The notes below the pieces were generated by a model, which worked only from the letters and a program-made list of their open reading frames with translations, was not told the DNA's origin and ran no database searches. Made by a program: the position numbers and the translations under genes. Below, piece after piece: positions 23,660 through 31,585 of a stretch of 44,173 nucleotides of DNA; position 1 is the first letter of the stretch, and each line of letters opens with the position of its first letter. The DNA is from Paraburkholderia dilworthii (GTDB taxonomy: Bacteria; Pseudomonadota; Gammaproteobacteria; Burkholderiales; Burkholderiaceae), in the NCBI RefSeq assembly GCF_000472525.1, contig NZ_AWZT01000021.1, forward strand, positions 69,462 to 113,634. Direction: 5' to 3'.

Positions 23660-24029
23660 ACGGAATGGATTGAGACGCGAGGCGTTTCGTTGTTCGCTGG
23701 CCTCGGGGCCATGATTGCCGTCGTAGTCGCCGTGGTCGTCGTAGTCGCCGCAATTGGTCACGGCGCTCGTGAGTGGCAAGCGTGGCTAAGCGCCCATATG
23801 CCGATCATGCGGTCGGCCACGCACGTCATCGCGCAAGGCGTCAGGCCCAGCGCGTTCGTAAGCGTGAGGTTTTGGCGGACACGGCGCAGGCGTTGTGCTC
23901 CGGCGCGCTGGCGGCTGGGTGCGCGCGTCGGCACATTGGATCGCTGGCGTGCACCCGCAAAGGTCGTTTGGCGCGACAATCGACACCCTCATCGCGCGCT
24001 CACACAGTCCGTTTCTTCGAGACATCTTC
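23660..24029. other. Gene-free stretch between rlmH and maf
   Basis: 370 bp. It includes a low-complexity segment at 23720-23750 in which GTCGTAGTCGCCG occurs twice with an 18-bp period. Open frames across it translate to Val/Ala or Asp/Tyr runs and are not convincing genes. Separation from rlmH leaves room for a promoter for maf and rng. Confidence 0.4.
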
Positions 24030-24659
24030 ATGCCAACCTCCGCCGCATCGCTGCATCCGTTCGTGTATCTCGCGTCGCAAAGTCCACGCCGTCAGGAGTT
24101 GTTGCAACAGATCGGCGTGCGCTTCGAACTGCTGCTGCCGCGCCCCGATGAAGACGCCGAAGCGCTCGAAGCCGAATTGCCCGGCGAGCGCGCGCACGAC
24201 TACGTGCAACGTGTCTGCGTGGCCAAAGCGCGTGCCGCGCGCGCCCGCCTCGTGGCCGGCGATCATGCTGCGATGCCGATTCTGGTTGCGGATACAACCG
24301 TCACCATCGACGATGCGATTCTCGGCAAACCGCTCGACGCCGACGATGCCGTTGCAATGCTCGCACGCCTCGCGGGCCGCGATCACGAAGTGCTGACCGC
24401 CGTCGCCGTGGTGGATGCAGACGGCGAGTTGTTGCCTGCCGCGCTCTCGGTGTCGAAGGTGCGCTTTGCTGCGTTGCACCGAGACGCGATTCGCCGCTAC
24501 GTGGCAAGCGGCGAACCGCTCGGCAAGGCGGGCGCATACGGCGTGCAGGGGCGCGCCGCCGAGTTTATCGAGCATATCGACGGGTCCTATTCAGGTATCA
24601 TGGGTTTGCCGCTTTTTGAAACCGCTGCCCTTTTGCGTGCAGCGCGCATCGACTTCTAG
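24030..24659 (+). CDS. Maf family nucleotide pyrophosphatase (YhdE type)
   Basis: 209 residues. Maf proteins hydrolyse non-canonical or excess nucleoside triphosphates; the YhdE branch acts on dTTP and UTP. Visible are the N-terminal LASQSPRRQELLQQIGV, the acidic VADTTVTIDDAILGKP block and the C-terminal EPLGKAGAYGVQGRAAEFI plus GSYSGIMGLPLFET. The ATG at 24030 gives the family start. It stands nine bases before rng, so the two are probably one operon. Confidence 0.93.
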   Translation: MPTSAASLHPFVYLASQSPRRQELLQQIGVRFELLLPRPDEDAEALEAELPGERAHDYVQRVCVAKARAARARLVAGDHAAMPILVADTTVTIDDAILGKPLDADDAVAMLARLAGRDHEVLTAVAVVDADGELLPAALSVSKVRFAALHRDAIRRYVASGEPLGKAGAYGVQGRAAEFIEHIDGSYSGIMGLPLFETAALLRAARIDF

Positions 24660-24668
24660 AACAACACC

Positions 24669-26138
24669 ATGAATGAAGAAATCCTGATCAATGTCACGCC
24701 GCAGGAAACGCGCGTCGCGCTCGTCCAGCAAGGCGCCGTCCAGGAACTTCACGTCGAACGAACGCTGTCGCGGGGCCGCGTCGGCAACGTCTATCTCGGC
24801 AAGGTCGTGCGCGTGTTGCCGGGCATGCAATCCGCGTTTATCGACATCGGTCTCGAACGCGCCGCGTTTTTGCACGTAGCCGATATATGGCACCCGCGCG
24901 TCGCCGGCGAGCCGCAGCATCAGACGCCGCATCAGCCGATTGAAAAGATCGTGTTCGAAGGTCAGACGCTGATGGTCCAGGTGGTCAAGGATCCGATCGG
25001 CACCAAGGGCGCACGGCTCTCCACGCAAGTGAGCATTGCCGGACGCACGCTGGTGTATCTGCCGCAGGAGCCGCATATCGGCATCTCGCAGAAGATCGAA
25101 AGCGAAGCCGAGCGCGAAGCGGTGCGCGCGCGTTTGACCGCGGTGTTGCCCGCCGACGAGAAAGGCGGCTACATCGTGCGCACCATCGCCGAAGATGCGA
25201 CGAGTGAGGAACTCGCCGCCGACGTCGCGTACCTGCGCAAGACGTGGGCGACGATTCTGTCGCAAGGTCAGCGCATGCCGCCGACCAGTCTGCTCTATCA
25301 GGATCTGAATCTCGCGCAACGTGTGCTGCGCGATTTCGTCAACGATGAAACGTCGCGCATTCAGGTCGATTCGCGCGAGACGTATCAGATGCTGGCCGAT
25401 TTCGCGGCGGAGTTCACGCCGGCGGTGTCGTCGAAGCTCCATCATTACACCGGCGAACGGCCGCTCTTCGATCTGTACAACATCGAGGCGGAGATCCAGC
25501 GCGCGTTGTCACGCCGTGTCGATCTGAAGTCGGGCGGCTATCTGGTGATCGACCAGACTGAAGCGATGACCACCATCGACGTGAATACCGGCGGTTATGT
25601 CGGCGCGCGCAATTTCGACGACACGATCTTCAAGACGAACCTGGAAGCCGCGCACACTATTGCGCGTCAACTGCGGCTGCGCAATCTGGGCGGTGTGATC
25701 ATCATCGATTTCATCGACATGGAAAACGTCGAGCATCGCGATCAGGTGCTGGGCGAATTGAAGAAGGCGTTGTCTCGCGACCGCACGCGCGTGACTGTGA
25801 ATGGTTTTTCGCAACTCGGGCTGGTTGAGATGACGCGCAAGCGCACGCGCGAATCGTTGGCGCATGTGTTGTGCGAGCCTTGCCCGGTTTGCGAGGGCAA
25901 GGGCCAGGTGAAGACGCCGCGTACCGTCTGCTACGACGTGCTGCGCGAGATTCTGCGCGAGTCGCGGCAGTTCAATCCGCGCGAGTTTCGCGTGGTCGCA
26001 TCGCAGCAGGTGATCGATCTTTTCCTCGAGGAAGAGTCCCAGCACCTGGCGATGCTGATCGATTTTATTGGTAAGCCAGTGTCGTTGCAGGTGGAGTCGA
26101 ATTTGAGTCAGGAGCAGTACGACATTGTTCTGATGTAA
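24669..26138 (+). CDS. rng: Ribonuclease G
   Basis: 489 residues, the expected RNase G length without the long RNase E tail. An S1 RNA-binding domain covers about residues 35-125. The catalytic DNase I-like part shows MTTIDVNTGGYVG and VIIIDFIDMENVEHR, with the metal-binding aspartates, and the zinc-link CEPCPVCEG. It processes the 5' end of 16S rRNA and decays some mRNAs. It is the last gene of the core run; the following DNA is accessory. Confidence 0.97.
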   Translation: MNEEILINVTPQETRVALVQQGAVQELHVERTLSRGRVGNVYLGKVVRVLPGMQSAFIDIGLERAAFLHVADIWHPRVAGEPQHQTPHQPIEKIVFEGQTLMVQVVKDPIGTKGARLSTQVSIAGRTLVYLPQEPHIGISQKIESEAEREAVRARLTAVLPADEKGGYIVRTIAEDATSEELAADVAYLRKTWATILSQGQRMPPTSLLYQDLNLAQRVLRDFVNDETSRIQVDSRETYQMLADFAAEFTPAVSSKLHHYTGERPLFDLYNIEAEIQRALSRRVDLKSGGYLVIDQTEAMTTIDVNTGGYVGARNFDDTIFKTNLEAAHTIARQLRLRNLGGVIIIDFIDMENVEHRDQVLGELKKALSRDRTRVTVNGFSQLGLVEMTRKRTRESLAHVLCEPCPVCEGKGQVKTPRTVCYDVLREILRESRQFNPREFRVVASQQVIDLFLEEESQHLAMLIDFIGKPVSLQVESNLSQEQYDIVLM

Positions 26139-26291
26139 TTCCGCCTAACGCCGAGGCGTTCCGGCAGACATCGAAAAACGACCTCTAAATCAACCACATA
26201 GGAAAGATACCTTTCCCGGCCAATCCGTTGCTATCCGCCCAAAGCGTGCTTGGAATGCGTAGCTAGATGTGAGCTACGCGGAGGCGGTGCA

Positions 26292-27349
26292 ATGGCAACT
26301 CGCGGGACGAACGTCCTGTCAGATCTTGAGCTGAGGCGATGGATCCGGGAAGGACAGCCTCTCGCTAAATCTGACGGTGGTGGCTTGGCCTTCTCTTTCC
26401 GCTACGGGGACTGCGACGTGGGTACTCCGTTTCCGCATCGGCGGAAAGCCTGCGGAACTAACGCTCGGCCGCTATCCCGATATGACGCTGCCAGCAGCGC
26501 GCAAGCTCGCGGCCGAAAAGCGCGTCGAGGTACAGAAAGGCAACGACCCTGCGACAGAGAAGCGCAAGTACAAATCCCGAAAGAACTGGACAGTCCGCCA
26601 GCTAGTCGCAGACTACCGTGAGAAGGTACTGGTCAATTTGGGACCGAGTACACAGCGGAGCGACGGGCGGAATTTGAAGCGAACAGAGAAAGCACTCGGT
26701 GCAATGCAGGTCTGTGAGTCGAAGCGGTGGATATCGTTGGGTTGATTAAGCGCGCCAAGCTTGGATGGGTCGAGGCGAACACGCTACCAATCGTTGCAAA
26801 AGCCATCTTCCGTCACGCTGCAGGCAACAAAGTCATCAATGCAAATCCTGCGATCGGGGTTGAACTGGTTTCGGTTATGGGGGTTCGTCCTCCCATTCGG
26901 CAACGTCTTATGTTGACGGCCGATGAGTTGCACGAGCTTCTGAACGCAGACATGAAACGAGAGAACTTGCTCTCAGTTAGCATCCTTCTCGGCACCGGAG
27001 TCCGTTCGGAAGAACTGTATAAAGGCCCATCGATTACTGGATCGACAACCACAATCCTTCTATCCGCCGATTTACTCCCCATGATCTGCGTTCGACCATG
27101 ACGTCTCATATGCGAAAACTCGGAATAAGCCGCGATGTTTCTGAGATGTGCCTGAACCACAAACTGGCCGGAGCCGAAGGGATATACGATCAATACACCT
27201 ACTACACCGAGCGACGCCTCGCCTTGGAACGTTGGGCAATGTTTATCGAACATCCGGAACTCGCTGGGATTAATTCCCGCTCGATCCAGGCACGACCCTT
27301 CGTCTGTCCGATACCGTTACCAGCCACCCTTCACATATCCCGGTCTTGA
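26292..27349 (+). pseudogene. Tyrosine recombinase/integrase relic
   Basis: Pieces of one integrase occur in different frames. A start MATRGTNVLSD and a DUF4102-type N-terminal part continue, after a shift near 26,400, as LRFRIGGKPAELTLGRYPD and the core-binding segment. Another shift follows near 26,730. The catalytic part reaches LLGTGVRSEEL (first Arg) and jumps at about 27,025 straight to TPHDLRSTMTSHMRKLG (His-x-x-Arg) and then YDQYTYYTERR with the tyrosine. Roughly the middle third of the catalytic domain is missing. It is inactive and marks a past integration next to rng. A hairpin GGAAAG-ATAC-CTTTCC precedes it (26201-26216). Confidence 0.8.
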
Positions 27350-27369
27350 CGTATTCCAGAGTACCGGGA
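27338..27369. repeat. Inverted repeat at the end of the integrase relic
   Basis: TCCCGGT (27338-27344) and ACCGGGA (27363-27369) form 7-bp arms around 18 bases. It could be a terminator stem or a remnant of the element's boundary; no T-run follows. Confidence 0.35.
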
Positions 27370-27863
27370 TTTCGATTGCGATGTGGGTAATTACAAGCGC
27401 GGCCGGACGGTTACGGTAGTCGACCAGCTAGCTCGGGAACAACGCACTGAGCACAACCAGACAGGTCAGCCAGCAGAGCATGCCGAAGATGTTCAGTGGC
27501 ATGTTGCGGTAGTGGAACACGTCGGTCCATTTGTGCCAGACCGCATCATGTGTCGTCGTGTGCACGGCGGCGGCCGACGCCCGGGTGTTGCGCAGGACTT
27601 TTCTCAGCGGGAAAACACGAGCAGTGTTGAAACCGAGACGATCGCAACCGCCGGGCGATACAGATCTCCGCATGCCGAAATGAGAGCCAATCAATTAGAA
27701 AATCGCGCGGCTGCGGTGAGTATATATTCGCAAATGCAAGTGTTAAGTTTGAAACAGTTGAACATGTCGATACCTCCGATCTATCACCGGCATGCCGTTA
27801 TGCAGGCGGATCGGACGCAAGGTTCGCGACAGTTGTCCGGTGCTACTCGATCAACGCAGTCGC
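27370..27863. other. Decayed stretch between the integrase relic and aceE
   Basis: Nearly 500 bp with no intact gene. A minus-strand frame (27694-27428) ends in a hydrophobic segment, MPLNIFGMLCWLTCLVVLSA, preceded by VWHKWTDVFHYRN. This looks like the C-terminal membrane helix of a real protein, but its family was not recognised and its N-terminal half does not look coding. The segment next to aceE is locally AT-richer. Confidence 0.4.
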
Positions 27864-30605
27864 TTACCTTTCCCATGGAGCGCTGCCAGCCAGCGCCCGA
27901 CTGCCATAACGCCGGCGTGCCTCACGTACAACGTCCGCTTCGATTTCGCCATCATCGGCGAGCGCTTTCAACGCCGCAATCACGATCGCCTTGCGGTCCA
28001 CTTCGAAGAACTCACGCAACGCCTGGCGTGTGTCGCTACGACCGAAGCCGTCCGTGCCGAGTGTCACATAGCGGCGCGGCACGTAGGCGCGGATCAGTTC
28101 GGGCACCGCGCGGACATAGTCGGTCGCGGCGATGATGGGTCCGTGTGATGCTTCGAGCGCCTTCGTGACGTAGGGCGCCTCTGTCGGCTCGCCAAGACGC
28201 GCGTCTCTCTCCGACGTCATGCCGTCACGCTGCAACTCGGTGAAGCTGGTCACGCTCCACACCGCAGCTTCAATTTGCCAGTCGTCCTTGAGCAACTGCT
28301 GCGCCGCGATGATCTCGCCGAGAATCGCGCCCGCACCGAGCAACTGCACCTGCGCTGAATCTGCTGACGTTGCCGCCTGCGCGCCCCCGCCAAGCAGATA
28401 AACACCCCTTAGAATGCCCTCACGCAGCGTCGTCAAATCACCGCCCGGCACCGAAGGCTGCGCGTAGTTCTCGTTCATCACCGTCACGTAATAGAACACG
28501 TCGCGCTGCTCTTCGACCATTTCGCGCATGCCTTCGTCGACGATCGCGGCAACCTCATAAGCGAACGCTGGATCGTACGCACGGCAATTCGGAATCGTCG
28601 ATGCCGCCAGATGGCTGGTGCCGTCCTGATGCTGTAAGCCCTCGCCACCGAGCGTCGTCTTGCCCGACGTCGCGCCAATCAGAAAACCTCTCGCGCGCTG
28701 ATCCGCCGCCGCCCAGATCAGATCGCCGATCCGCTGGAAGCCGAACATCGAGTAGTAGATGTAGAAAGGCAGCATCGGCAGGTTGTGCACGCTGTACGAC
28801 GTCGCCGCCGCAATCCAAGACGACACCGCGCCCGCTTCCGAAATCCCCTCTTCGAGAATCTGCCCTTTGGTGTCCTCGCGGTAATACAGCATCGAGCCGA
28901 GGTCTTCCGGCTCGTACAACTGTCCGAGCGGCGAATAGATGCCGACCTGCCTGAACATATTCGCCATGCCGAAGGTGCGCGCTTCATCGGCGACGATCGG
29001 CACCACGCGCGGACCGACCTCCTTGTCCTTGAGCAACGCGGTTAGCATGCGGACCAGCGCCATCGTCGTGGACATCTCGCGGCCGTTCGAATCCAGCGCG
29101 AATTGCCCCCAGGAGGACATCGGCGGGACGATCAGCCCCTCCGATGCGACTCTCCGCCTTCTGGGCAGATAGCCTCCCAGGGCAGCCCGGCGAGCATGCA
29201 GATATTGCATCTCCGAACTGTCGTCCGCTGGCTTGTAAAACTTCACCTGTTCGACGTCCTCATCGGTAAGCGGCAGGCGAAAGCGATCGCGAAACGCCTT
29301 GAGGTCGTCGAAGCCGAGTTTCTTCTGCTGATGCGTGGTCATACGACCCTGGCCTGAGGTGCCCATGCCGAAGCCCTTCATCGTCTTCGCGAGAATCACC
29401 GTCGGCTGGCCGCGATGCGCGAGCGCCTTCGCATACGCCGCGTGCAGCTTGCGCACATCGTGACCGCCACGACGCAAGCGCTCGATGTCGTCGTCGTTCA
29501 ACTGCGCGGCGAGCGCCGCAAGCTCCGGGTTCTGGCCGAAGAAACGCTCGCGGTTGTACGCGCCGTCGTTGGCCGAGAAGGTCTGGAACTGGCCGTCGAC
29601 GGTGTGTGCGAACGCGCGCAGCAACGCGCCGGTGCGGTCGCGCGAAAACAGCGCGTCCCAGTCCGAGCCCCACACCACTTTGATCACGTTCCAGCCTGCG
29701 CCGATGAATTGCGCTTCGAGCTCGTCGATGATGCGGCCGTTACTGCGCACCGGTCCATCCAAGCGCTGCAAGTTGCAGTTGATGACGAACACGAGGTTAT
29801 CGAGCTCTTCGCGCGCCGCAATCGAGAGCGCACCGGTCGATTCCGGCTCGTCCATTTCGCCGTCGCCGAAAAAGCCCCACACCTTACGGCCTTCCGTTTG
29901 CGCGAGGCCGCGATTGGCGAGGTAGCGCATGAAGCGCGCCTGATAAATCGCATTGATCGGACCGATGCCCATCGAGCCGGTGGGGAACTGCCAGAAGTCC
30001 GGCATCAACCACGGATGCGGATACGAGCACAGCCCCGGCCCGCCGATTTCGCGACGGTAGTGCTGCAGATGCTGCTCAGAGAGAAAACCTTCGAGATAAG
30101 CCCGCGCATACACACCCGGCGACGAATGCGGCTGGAAGTACACAAGGTCGCCCGTGCCCTCTGCTTCGCCCGGCGCCGCCGCGCGAAAGAAATGGTTGAA
30201 GCCGACCTCGAACAGATCCGCCGCCGACGCGTAGCTCGCGATGTGGCCGCCGAGTTCGCCGTAGGCCTGATTCGCGCGCACCACCATCGCCAGCGCATTC
30301 CAGCGCAGCGCGCCGGCGAGGCGTTCCTCGAGTTCGAGGTTGCCCGGATAGCGCGGCTGTTGATCGAACGGAATGGTGTTCTGGTACGGCGTGACGTTGG
30401 TCCGCGCCGATTCCACACCCAGCGACAGCGCATGGCCCGCGAGCTTGTCGAACAGAAACTGCGCGCGACCACGGCCGACATGAGCAACCACGGCATCGAG
30501 CGCTTCCAGCCATTCGGCGGTTTCTTGCGGGTCGGTATCTTCACGTTCCGCATACCTGGCGTTCAAGGGCTGCAACTGCTCGCTACCACTGGACAAATCC
30601 GTCAT
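27864..30605 (-). CDS. Homodimeric 2-oxoacid dehydrogenase E1 (AceE family)
   Basis: 913 residues, the size of the single-chain pyruvate dehydrogenase E1. The thiamine diphosphate motif is GDGEMDEPESTGALS to INCN, and AKTMKGFGMG, HQDGTSHL and YYVTVMNENY are further AceE hallmarks. E1 decarboxylates the 2-oxoacid and passes the acyl group to lipoyl E2. No E2 or E3 gene is nearby, so this is probably a second copy, either sharing the main complex or using a different acid. A divergent Lrp-type gene is next to it; in Pseudomonas putida an AceE-like protein, MdeB, pairs with the Lrp-like MdeR and acts on 2-oxobutyrate. GGAG seven bases before the ATG at 30605 sets the start. Confidence 0.93.
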   Translation of the reverse strand: MTDLSSGSEQLQPLNARYAEREDTDPQETAEWLEALDAVVAHVGRGRAQFLFDKLAGHALSLGVESARTNVTPYQNTIPFDQQPRYPGNLELEERLAGALRWNALAMVVRANQAYGELGGHIASYASAADLFEVGFNHFFRAAAPGEAEGTGDLVYFQPHSSPGVYARAYLEGFLSEQHLQHYRREIGGPGLCSYPHPWLMPDFWQFPTGSMGIGPINAIYQARFMRYLANRGLAQTEGRKVWGFFGDGEMDEPESTGALSIAAREELDNLVFVINCNLQRLDGPVRSNGRIIDELEAQFIGAGWNVIKVVWGSDWDALFSRDRTGALLRAFAHTVDGQFQTFSANDGAYNRERFFGQNPELAALAAQLNDDDIERLRRGGHDVRKLHAAYAKALAHRGQPTVILAKTMKGFGMGTSGQGRMTTHQQKKLGFDDLKAFRDRFRLPLTDEDVEQVKFYKPADDSSEMQYLHARRAALGGYLPRRRRVASEGLIVPPMSSWGQFALDSNGREMSTTMALVRMLTALLKDKEVGPRVVPIVADEARTFGMANMFRQVGIYSPLGQLYEPEDLGSMLYYREDTKGQILEEGISEAGAVSSWIAAATSYSVHNLPMLPFYIYYSMFGFQRIGDLIWAAADQRARGFLIGATSGKTTLGGEGLQHQDGTSHLAASTIPNCRAYDPAFAYEVAAIVDEGMREMVEEQRDVFYYVTVMNENYAQPSVPGGDLTTLREGILRGVYLLGGGAQAATSADSAQVQLLGAGAILGEIIAAQQLLKDDWQIEAAVWSVTSFTELQRDGMTSERDARLGEPTEAPYVTKALEASHGPIIAATDYVRAVPELIRAYVPRRYVTLGTDGFGRSDTRQALREFFEVDRKAIVIAALKALADDGEIEADVVREARRRYGSRALAGSAPWER

Positions 30606-30672
30606 GGCACCACTCCGGCATCGACGCGTTCGGTTCAATATCAAGTGGAACAATAGTACCCATGAGCCCGCA

Positions 30673-30689
30673 AAATGAGCCTCTCATTT
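30673..30689. promoter_or_regulatory. Palindrome in the E1-Lrp divergent promoter region
   Basis: AAATGAG-CCT-CTCATTT, 7-bp perfect arms. It lies between the divergent E1 and Lrp/AsnC-type genes and has the size and AT-rich flanks of Lrp-family operators. It is a candidate binding site for the adjacent regulator. Confidence 0.5.
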
Positions 30690-30757
30690 GCTTCTTGCCC
30701 ATCGCTGGGATAGGCTATTTATTCCGAATTTCTCAGCCGCCACGGAATATTTCATCT

Positions 30758-31285
30758 ATGACCACGCCACCCAAACGGCTGGACCGTATCGACATCGGTA
30801 TTCTCAGCCAGTTGCAGCAGAACGCGCGCATCACCAACGCGGATCTGGCCCGGTCCGTGAATCTGTCGCCCACGCCCTGTTTCAACCGCGTCCGTGCCTT
30901 GGAACAACTTGGCCTGTTCAAACAGCAGGTGACGTTGCTGAATCCAGAGCCGCTCGGGCTGCGCATCAACGTGTTCATTCAGGTGAGCTTGGAAAAGCAA
31001 GTGGAAGACGCGCTGCTGCGCTTCGAGCAGGCCATCTCGGAGCGCCCGGAGGTGATGGAGTGCTATCTGATGACGGGCGACGCCGACTATCTACTGCGCG
31101 TCGTGATGCCGGACATGCAGACGCTGGAGCGCTTCATCGTCGATCATCTGACGAAGATTCCGGGCATCTCGAACATCCGTTCAAGCTTTGCGCTCAAGCA
31201 GGTGCGCTACAAGACGGCCCTGCCGCTGCCATCGTCGGGACTGACACTGGTCGATCCCGACGACGTTTCAACCGACTGGCGCTAG
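30758..31285 (+). CDS. Lrp/AsnC family transcriptional regulator
   Basis: 175 residues. An N-terminal helix-turn-helix (LDRIDIGILSQLQQNARIT to CFNRVRALEQLG) is followed by a RAM ligand-binding domain (VFIQVSLEKQVEDALLRFE to GDADYLLRVVMPDM). Such regulators bind amino acids or related metabolites and usually control a divergent neighbour. Here that neighbour is the 2-oxoacid dehydrogenase E1, so it is probably its regulator. The ATG at 30758 gives the family N-terminus; the 32-residue longer frame from 30662 crosses the likely operator. Confidence 0.93.
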   Translation: MTTPPKRLDRIDIGILSQLQQNARITNADLARSVNLSPTPCFNRVRALEQLGLFKQQVTLLNPEPLGLRINVFIQVSLEKQVEDALLRFEQAISERPEVMECYLMTGDADYLLRVVMPDMQTLERFIVDHLTKIPGISNIRSSFALKQVRYKTALPLPSSGLTLVDPDDVSTDWR

Positions 31286-31585
31286 GCGACGAGTTGCGCT
31301 GTCGGCGCAAGGGGTCGGTCGTTGTCACGCAGAGTCAGGCTCGCGCGACCTCCAAGCGCGAAGGTCCAGTCCCGAGGCCGATCAGGCGTTGTACGCCGAG
31401 ATGGAATGGACACGAGCGTCGAATGGCGGGAATCTTAGCGATGTATATTTCGTAACCATAGGTAGCCGTTCTGGCCGGGAGAGGCAGAGATAGTTCCCCG
31501 CAAAGTTCGATGCGATGCGCCCGGTTTCATACTGGATGCGCCGTGACTACTGCTTGCCGATTCAAGACAGCGCGTAGCCGTATGT
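31286..31585. other. Convergent gap between the Lrp gene and the FtsI-like gene
   Basis: 300 bp between two converging genes. No gene, clear terminator or repeat was recognised in it. Confidence 0.3.

Noticed and set aside
23690..24151. 153-codon frame in the rlmH-maf gap
   Set aside because: Begins with a Val/Ala run from a DNA repeat and overlaps the true start of maf in another frame; not protein-like.
26147..26160. AACGCC-GA-GGCGTT palindrome after rng as a terminator
   Set aside because: The loop is too short for a normal hairpin and no T-run follows.
29415..30656. 413-codon plus-strand frame opposite the E1 gene
   Set aside because: Antisense to an intact dehydrogenase gene, no motif, Arg-rich.
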